Source: Acanthaster planci
Taxonomy: Eukaryota; Echinodermata; Asteroidea; Valvatida; Acanthasteridae
Length of the DNA: 13,151 nucleotides
Assembly: GCF_001949145.1 (NCBI RefSeq)
Contig: NW_019091413.1
Span: forward strand, 52,391 to 65,541
Reading direction: 5' to 3'
Under the pieces are notes generated by a model. That model made no database searches and was not told the DNA's origin. It was given only the letters and a program-made list of their open reading frames with translations. Position numbers and translations under genes: made by a program. Within the stretch, counting starts at the first letter, position 1, and each line of letters opens with the position of its first letter. This document shows positions 7,863 through 13,151 of this stretch, piece after piece.

Positions 7863-9288
7863 ATGTACTGCAGCCAACCCTTTCTCCAAATGTCCACGAT
7901 AGTTCCAAATGAAGTGCTTGAAGAGCTACTGACCATCCTTGCTGAAGCAGGACTTAGTGAAGTTCATGCCAGACATGACAGGCCGACACCTACTGCAACT
8001 TCAACCCTACCTACAATACCACCTGTGGAGATGGCCCACTTACTACAGAATGACCAGTATATTGGTTGGCTCCTTTACTACTTGAAGAAAGGGATAAGGC
8101 CACTGCACAAGCAGTTATTGATGGAAGAGAAACTGACACGCAAACTGCTAAGGCTCTGAGATAAAATTCAGGTGAAGGATGGGGTTCTCTTCAGGATGAT
8201 AAGAGACAGCGGCTGTGATGTGTCCCAGATTATCCTTCCACTTGTCCTCCGAGACCAGGTTTTGGAATCACTCCATGATCGAGTTGGGCACCAAGGAGTC
8301 GAGAAAATGCTGGCACTCGCATGCAGCAGATGCTTCTGGCCGGGAATGGTGAGTGACGTTGAACTGTACTGCCAGAAATACCAGAGGTGTACCCTAGCCA
8401 AAGCTGGAAGGACCTTCATCCGACAATGGGCTCCTTAGTTGCTAAGCCACCACTTGAAGTTCTCGCTATGGATTTCACAGTCCTCGAGCCAGGCAGCAAC
8501 AATGTCGAAAACATGTTGGTGTTAACTGACGTTTTCACCAAATTCACTCAGGCGATACCTTGTAAAGATCAGAAGGCAAGGACTGTTGCTCGCGTGCTGG
8601 TGGGAGAGTGGTTTTTCTGATATGGGGTACCCACCGACTACACAACGACCAAGGGAGGAACTTTGAGAGTGGTGTCATCTGGGAACTGTGTGAGATGTAT
8701 GGCATTTCAAAGAGTAGCACTACTCCATACCACTCCGAGGGCAACGGTCAGTGCGAAAGATTTAATCGTACACTCCATGACCGTTTGCGTACTCTCCCAC
8801 CAGACAAAAAGCGTAGATGGCCAGAACTCCTTCCCGAGCTCATTTATGCTTACAATGCTACACTACACTCATCTACTGGGTATTCGCCATACTACCTGTT
8901 CTTTCGACAAGAGCCCCGACTACCTGTAGATCACCAGCTTGGAACAACAGACCCAGGAGGTGATGATGACCCTAACCTCAATCAATGGATTGCTGATCAT
9001 GACACCAAGATGAAGATGGCACTAAGACTGGCATCTGAGAAGACTGAGACGGAAGCCCATCGAAGAATGGTGAGACATAACGAGAAGGCCACGAATGAAA
9101 GTCTTCAAATTGGGGCGAAGGTCTTCCTCCAAAACCATGGAGTCAAGGGCTGCTGCAAAATCCAAGACGTACGGGGAAGCAAGCCATACAAAGTGGTCAA
9201 AAGGCCATACCTCACCGCACATGTTTATGTCATTGCTCCTGTGGATGGCGAAGGTCAGCGGAAGACAGTGAACCCAGAGACCTCTTAG
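7863..9288 (+). pseudogene. pol: Pol integrase
   Basis: Integrase inserts the cDNA into host DNA. A zinc-binding HHCC domain is seen at about 8265-8400, with LHDRVGHQG giving H-x4-H. In YCQKYQRC, the first Cys of the usual C-x2-C pair reads Tyr. The catalytic triad is present: Asp in LAMDFTV (8471-8473), Asp in HNDQGRNF (8647-8649) and Glu in GQCERFNRTL (8755-8757), with 35 residues between the last two, as in retroviral-type integrases. The C-terminal part carries GYSPYYLFF and KIQDVRGSKPYKVVKR, a GPY/F-like region. Breaks are in-frame stops at 8157-8159 and 8618-8620, and frame changes near 8430 and 8635. From 8608 to 9288 the frame is continuous (226 codons). Confidence 0.88.
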
Positions 9289-9877
9289 ATGGTCACTACA
9301 TGGTGCTTGCAGAAGACGAAGTGCACGATCAGCTGCCACTAAAGGAAACCCCAGCTCCACCAGTCCACTCCAATGATGAAGACAACATCCTTGTTATCCT
9401 CGAGGATGGAGGTCAAGTTGAGAAGCCCACCCTTGCAACCAAGACTGTGGAGGAGCCTGACTTCGAAAAAGCAGGGGAGCATCATTGAGAAGTACTGGAG
9501 GACAGACCCTCAGCTTCAGAAAAAGCAGGGGAGCACCAGCAGCACCAAGCCGACTTAGCGGAAGACCAAGCACCTGCACTCCCGACAGCACAATTAGATG
9601 ACTCCACTGCAGCGTATGCCAACCTCAACCAGAAGGTGAAACGCCTGAGCCCGAGGCCCTTGGAGACGAGGTGATTCCGGAAGTGCCAGTACAGCTCCGC
9701 AGGACAGGCCGCAGCGGGGCAGGATATCATAGCAACCCCCACCACTTGCCAGAATCAGCTGTGATATCAGAGACTCCTGCCCGTCCAGTTCCAACCGTTG
9801 ACCCACAGGTGCTAGCCAACATCAGCCGCTTCCAGTTGTTGCTCGCCCAGATGTCGGCAGGTGTTCAGTCGCAATGA
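9289..9877 (+). pseudogene. pol: Pol C-terminal tail
   Basis: After a frame change near 9270, a Glu/Asp/Pro-rich, low-complexity tail follows in two frames and ends with TGA at 9875-9877. Near the end, LRRTGRSGAGYHSNPHHLP resembles the basic RRS.R..AG..NP..LP motif often found at the end of Ty3/gypsy polyproteins. A stop at 9485-9487 and a frame shift split the tail. The remaining 100 bases before the polypurine tract hold no coding sequence. Confidence 0.65.
9465..9535 (+). repeat. Direct repeat in the pol tail
   Basis: The 17-mer GAAAAAGCAGGGGAGCA occurs at 9465-9481 and again at 9519-9535, exactly 54 bp apart. The spacing is a multiple of three, so both copies are read in the same frame. 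The core AAAGCAGGGGA also occurs at the polypurine tract (9975-9985). The sequence is clear; any function is inference. Confidence 0.7.
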
Positions 9878-9977
9878 CGACATTACTTGTATATATGTGT
9901 ATGTAACTAATATTAACTAACTTCTTTTATTTTTAGTTGTATTAGATGGCCTGGTTATCGGGACGCCAACCTGTAAA

Positions 9978-9988
9978 GCAGGGGAAAA
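9978..9988 (+). promoter_or_regulatory. Polypurine tract of the Ty3/gypsy element
   Basis: The sequence GCAGGGGAAAA ends immediately before the TGTGAC start of the 3' LTR. This is the expected position and composition of the RNase H-resistant primer for plus-strand DNA synthesis in LTR retrotransposons. Confidence 0.8.
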
Positions 9989-10268
9989 TGTGACAGGTCA
10001 CCTTTTATGTTATTTGCCTAGCGCCCTCAGTTGGCTGTGCCAAGTCAGCTGTTTTGTGAGTTCATTCTGAGACCCCGTCTAGGACCTTGTGAGTTCATTT
10101 AGTGACCCCCTCTAGGCACCTGTGTAGCACATTGTCCTTGTTTCATTGCACACCGAGTCTTCAGCAAGTAAACAGTAAGAGTTCACCCTGCTAAATAACT
10201 ACATCTAGCATCAAGTTCTTTAGAAGTTTGAGATAGCCAAGGCTGGGGTTCTTCTTTTCCCGCAATGC
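9989..10268 (+). repeat. 3' LTR of the Ty3/gypsy element
   Basis: This is the direct repeat of 5027-5307, with the differences spread through the repeat and clustered only around the GAGAC..CC stretch (three changes in 7 bases). It follows the polypurine tract. Beyond CCCGCAATGC the two copies diverge at once, which sets the right edge at 10264-10268. Confidence 0.92.
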
Positions 10269-10828
10269 AGCAACACCATTAAAAGAACCAGACCAGTAAA
10301 TGTGCACCATCCTTGTCGTGCATTTTCTAGTGTCACAATATGATGTATGACAAAATATGACTCTTTCCCTTTTGAGGACACAAAAGGCTCTAAAAACATC
10401 TGAATATAATTTCTTGAAAGAATTTTTATTTTTGCCTCATAATTCCTGCACACAAAAACATGTGTAGAATGCATTCAACATGAAGTTTCTTCAATGAAAT
10501 CCCTATAGTCCACATACAAAATCAATCTCTCTGTGAAAATTAACATTTTTCCTCTTTAGTATGTAGTCCTTTATTGGAAATCCATCAATTTAACATGAGT
10601 GATGTTGGACCAAATTTGCACATGTTATGAAAGACAAATTGGATTTACTCTATAGTATTTTTGTGATGGCCCAGAAACACAGTTATGACTGGATGTGCAA
10701 AGTACATTGCAGTATACAAAACATGTACATGTGCACTCCATGTGTAGATAGCTGTTTGTGCTGTACATTTACATGGTTTATACTCAGACTCACACCTCAA
10801 ACAGAGACACCAAACAACTGTTTAACAT
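10269..10828. other. No gene recognised between the Ty3/gypsy and DIRS elements
   Basis: AT-rich sequence without conserved coding blocks on either strand. In the sense of the DIRS element this is where the end of the recombinase and the downstream terminal repeat should be, but no HxxR or Tyr motif and no copy of another part of the element was recognised. An ACATGTACATGTGCA stretch lies at about 10722-10736. Confidence 0.5.
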
Positions 10829-11639
10829 TTACACACTGCTGGGAAAGCCCCAAAAATTGCACTGCTCTTCGTGGACCATATTAAATTGTGTCAATGGGGA
10901 ACCATCAAAATGACAGAAATAAACTACGGCGCCATGTGGAAGCAATGCAACAAAATCTGACAGAGTCTGCACTGGGCAGAGAGCAGAATATGGTGAAGGC
11001 ATCAAGCGAATGGATTGGGGAGGGCCCCGCTGGTTGTTCTTAGAGTGCTGAAAGAAAACGATTACGGATGATAGTGAAGCACCCGAGTGCAGGACTGAAT
11101 ATCCTGTTCTGTCAACAGAGACCTCTGCTCCCATTGTCTGGAATGCGCTGCGAACTTCCCTATGTGCATAAAACCAAAAAATGCACTCAGAAAGACTGCT
11201 TTGAACATAGAGGCCTCATACAGGGATGTACAAATCGTTCCCAAAACCCCTGTTAATTTCCCCAAAGTGGCAAGAAAATGAGAAGTCGCATGTCTCTACA
11301 TGGATTGTCCCAGTGCGAGCCCTCCAGCAATTTGGTGATAAAAAAATGCTGAGTGGAATCAGCTTGCCCTCAAATTTTGTGGAAATAGCCAACGCCTGCA
11401 ACATATGTTGCAATGGTAGCTGGGGCCAACTGGCGCACAGACCATGCGATAAAGCGGCAGACATCCAAAGTGGCTGTTGCTGAAAAACAACAGAAAGCCC
11501 TCCAGCCTGTTTCATATTGGTCTTGTAGGAGTTTTGAGCTATGGCAGCAGCGAGCAAGTGATCAACCTCACCATTTAATAAATTCCGGCCCAGCATTGGG
11601 GTCATAGCCAACTCGGCGCCAGGAGTTTCTTTGCAAAAA
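10829..11639 (-). pseudogene. DIRS tyrosine recombinase, C-terminally truncated
   Basis: The recombinase would insert the circular cDNA by site-specific recombination. The core-binding part is degraded (about 11600-11270). The catalytic part shows SMFKAVFLSAFFGFMHIGKF (about 11200-11150), where the family has the catalytic Arg followed by I-G-E. Here that Arg reads His (codon 11164-11166) and the Glu reads Lys. After a frame change near 11070 come FFQHSKNNQRGPPQSIRL (including the SK motif), SALCPVQTLSDF and HFDGSPLTQFNMV. The frame ends at 10829 and the H-x-x-R and nucleophilic Tyr motifs were not found. It is inactive on three counts: first Arg replaced, frameshifts, missing end. Confidence 0.83.
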
Positions 11640-12257
11640 CGGGTCATCTGAAAGCGGGATGAAGCATCAGTAATATCATTAAGCTGGCCTGGAACATGCA
11701 CTGCCTTAAACGAAATATTTAATTGAAGGCACTTCAAAACAAAGGGGCTTACAAGCTACATGATCCGAGGACAAGGGGAGGACTTCTTGTTAATGATGTG
11801 CATAACAGCAACATTGTCAGTGTGAAAATGTACCTTGCAACCAGCCAGCAGCGGGTCCCAGCAAAGAAAAGCAACCAATATCGGGAAAAAATCCAAAAAT
11901 ACAATAGAAGAAGAATACTACCTGCTGCATCAGTAAAAAGATCAAGCGCATCATTAGATTGCCAATCACTCTTAGAAAATACTGAATACTCATTGTAACT
12001 AGTAACAAACTCTAGCCACATGAGCAAGTCACAGCAGGCACCGCGAGAAATGCGAACAGTGTGATGTGGGCGGCGTAAACCTTGAGTGCTGTTAAGCGCA
12101 GCAAGAACACATGGCCCGGGGGAACTACCTTGCAGAAGAAATTGAGTGAATCCATGAGGGACTGAACACCTTGAAGGGAAACTTTGCATTTGCCCAAAAC
12201 TGTACAAATGGGCTCAGACGTAGTGTGCACTTTATCATTCGGTATGCGTACTTGTTC
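11640..12257 (-). pseudogene. DIRS RNase H domain
   Basis: After the stop closing the RT frame, the same frame continues with EQVRIPNDKV and QSLMDSLNFFCKVVPPGH (to about 12110). The reading then moves to a second frame with PHHTVRIS, LLMWLEFVTSYN and the acidic motif LFTDAAGSI (about 11925). A third frame carries FHTDNVAVMHIINKKSS (about 11825-11775) and the closing VHVPGQLNDITDASSRFQM (about 11700-11645), equivalent to the H-x-G..N..AD.LSR motif. The usual Ala-Asp-Ala-Leu is Thr-Asp-Ala-Ser here. Frame changes lie near 12110 and 11850, and a stop lies near 11765. Confidence 0.82.
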
Positions 12258-12925
12258 CTACAGGGTATCAATCTCCAAACCCAAATAAGTAATGACCTGT
12301 ATAGGCACCACCATTTTCTCAGCAGCTAGAGGGACGCCCAACTTCGCACAAACCCATTGAAAAGAATGCAACAGCCGCGTGCAGTCATACGCCCTAGAGC
12401 CAACAAACAGGGAGTCATTTAAATAGTGGGTAACATTTGCTGAACCAGAAACTGACATAACTTGAAATTCCAAAAATGTGCTAAATTTCTCAAACAGTGC
12501 ACTAGAAATACTGCAACCCATGGGCAAACACTGATCATAATAAAACATACCCTGGAATGTAAAACCAAGCAAGTTATAATCTAAAGGAGAAACTGGCAAT
12601 AAGCGAAATGAAGATTTTATATCAGCTTTTGCAAGCCATGCACCACAGCCAATTTTTACTACCAATTGTACTGCCCGATTGAAGGAGGTGTAGTGAACTG
12701 CACAAAGCTTCTTATCAATGGAATCATTGATGGATTCACCTTCTAGAAAAGAAAGGTGATGAATAAGCCGAAACAGAATTGCAAGCCTCCCGTAGACCGC
12801 TGTGATTAAGCCTAAACCCACTGGTAAAACCATTACTTAAAATTGCAACATCCTGGGAAACAGGATAATCCTGTAGCCAATGTAGTAACATAGGTATATT
12901 AATTGGGGTTGGGAGGACGAAAACT
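12258..12925 (-). pseudogene. DIRS reverse transcriptase domain
   Basis: The N-terminal block (about 12925-12790) reads MLLHWLQDYPVSQDVA and NGFTSGFRLN, typical of the segment before DIRS RT. It ends abruptly, and about 50-60 residues usual for the family are lost before RLIHHLSF in another frame. The continuous frame 12833-12258 (191 codons) then has ESINDSID, GAWLAKADIKSSFRLLPVSP (first catalytic Asp at 12621-12623), QGMFYYDQCLPMGCSISSALFE and VTHYLNDSLF. In this last motif the first Asp of the usual DD pair is Asn (codon 12417-12419), which should abolish polymerase activity. GVPLAAEK and YLGLEIDT close the domain, followed by TAG. Confidence 0.88.
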
Positions 12926-13151
12926 AATGTTGTATTTATGAGTTCTTTCTACCCAGTAAATGGGACAAAAGGAATGGACACACCAAACGTTGGTTTAGCT
13001 TTTCATGGGGGCTGCCATCTTCTCTCTCTTTATTCACCCTGCAGTCACTGTTTAAACCACTTCGTGCCGGGGCAATTTTCAACGTTGAGGATGCTGGGCC
13101 AGCATGACTATCATTTTTTCCGTTTTCAAAATCCTTCAACAATTCATCATT
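12926..13151. other. Right edge, no gene recognised
   Basis: The short segment upstream of the DIRS RT (in the - sense) shows a 68-codon open frame at 12936-13142 that I do not recognise. It could be leader or gag-like sequence of the DIRS element, or unrelated. Nothing else was seen. Confidence 0.35.

Larger units (their letters stand above)
5027..10268 (+). mobile_element. Ty3/gypsy LTR retrotransposon, near full length, defective
   Basis: Two direct repeats of about 280 bp bound an internal region coding in the order gag knuckle, protease, RT, RNase H, integrase, tail. Integrase lying after RNase H is diagnostic of Ty3/gypsy rather than Ty1/copia. A polypurine tract abuts the 3' LTR. The 5' LTR joins directly to the nucleocapsid part of gag, so the primer-binding site and most of gag are gone. 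Pol is broken in several places. The copy therefore could not replicate alone, though its LTRs may still be transcribed. No target-site duplication is evident: CATAT precedes the 5' LTR, while AGCAA (or ATGCA, if the LTR ends at CA) follows the 3' LTR. Confidence 0.92.
10829..12925 (-). mobile_element. DIRS-type tyrosine-recombinase retrotransposon relic
   Basis: On the - strand, conserved blocks appear in the order RT, RNase H, tyrosine recombinase. This combination is diagnostic of DIRS-like elements, which integrate with a recombinase instead of a DDE integrase and lack ordinary LTRs. Blocks are in several frames with stops and deletions. No gag-like gene or split terminal repeats were recognised. 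The element's left part may lie right of the window, and the recombinase end is missing. Confidence 0.88.

Noticed and set aside
9989-10268. Possible solo LTR or separate insertion
   Set aside because: It follows a polypurine tract and the end of pol and matches 5027-5307, so it is the 3' LTR of the same element.
10627-10884. + strand 85-codon frame, rich in Cys
   Set aside because: It overlaps the antisense of the recombinase end and non-coding sequence, with no family resemblance.
1-13151. CRISPR array, tRNA, rRNA or bacterial defence system
   Set aside because: No regularly spaced repeats with unique spacers, no cloverleaf or rRNA-like segments, and all recognisable coding sequence is of eukaryotic transposon type.

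Overview
The window looks like repeat-rich, non-coding DNA of an animal genome, most likely a marine invertebrate (lancelet, echinoderm, mollusc or cnidarian cannot be told apart here). The reasons are that it has no operons or bacterial signals, intact reading frames are rare, and it carries broken copies of four kinds of metazoan mobile element. No host gene can be identified with confidence. One possible terminal exon (4219-4292, + strand) is the only host candidate.

Layout from left to right. 14-117: a short array of GACGTC palindromes ending in a perfect hairpin. 130-1010 (- strand): a decayed gag gene of a BEL/Pao LTR retrotransposon, with coiled coil, DUF1759-like segment and two CCHC zinc knuckles, broken by stops, frameshifts and an internal deletion. 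1011-2440: nothing recognised. 2440-3925 (- strand): a frameshifted DDE transposase-like pseudogene with IS630/Tc1/mariner-type signatures and a C-terminal cysteine cluster. I cannot assign it to a named family, and it is the best candidate here for something poorly described. 4205-5026: mostly featureless apart from the possible exon.

5027-10268 (+ strand): a nearly full-length Ty3/gypsy (Metaviridae-type) retrotransposon. It has about 280-bp LTRs that are about 95% identical by eye, a polypurine tract, and a pol order of protease, RT, RNase H, integrase and C-terminal tail. Its 5' LTR runs directly into the gag nucleocapsid zinc knuckle, so the primer-binding site and most of gag are deleted. 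Pol is cut by several frameshifts and stops, although most catalytic residues are retained.

10829-12925 (- strand): a DIRS-type tyrosine-recombinase retrotransposon relic, with RT, RNase H and recombinase in that order. It has substitutions at key RT and recombinase residues, and the end of the recombinase is missing.

None of the elements appears able to move by itself. The region is best read as a transposon graveyard in which several orders have accumulated side by side. The Ty3/gypsy copy is probably the youngest, because it keeps both LTRs and the longest open frames.
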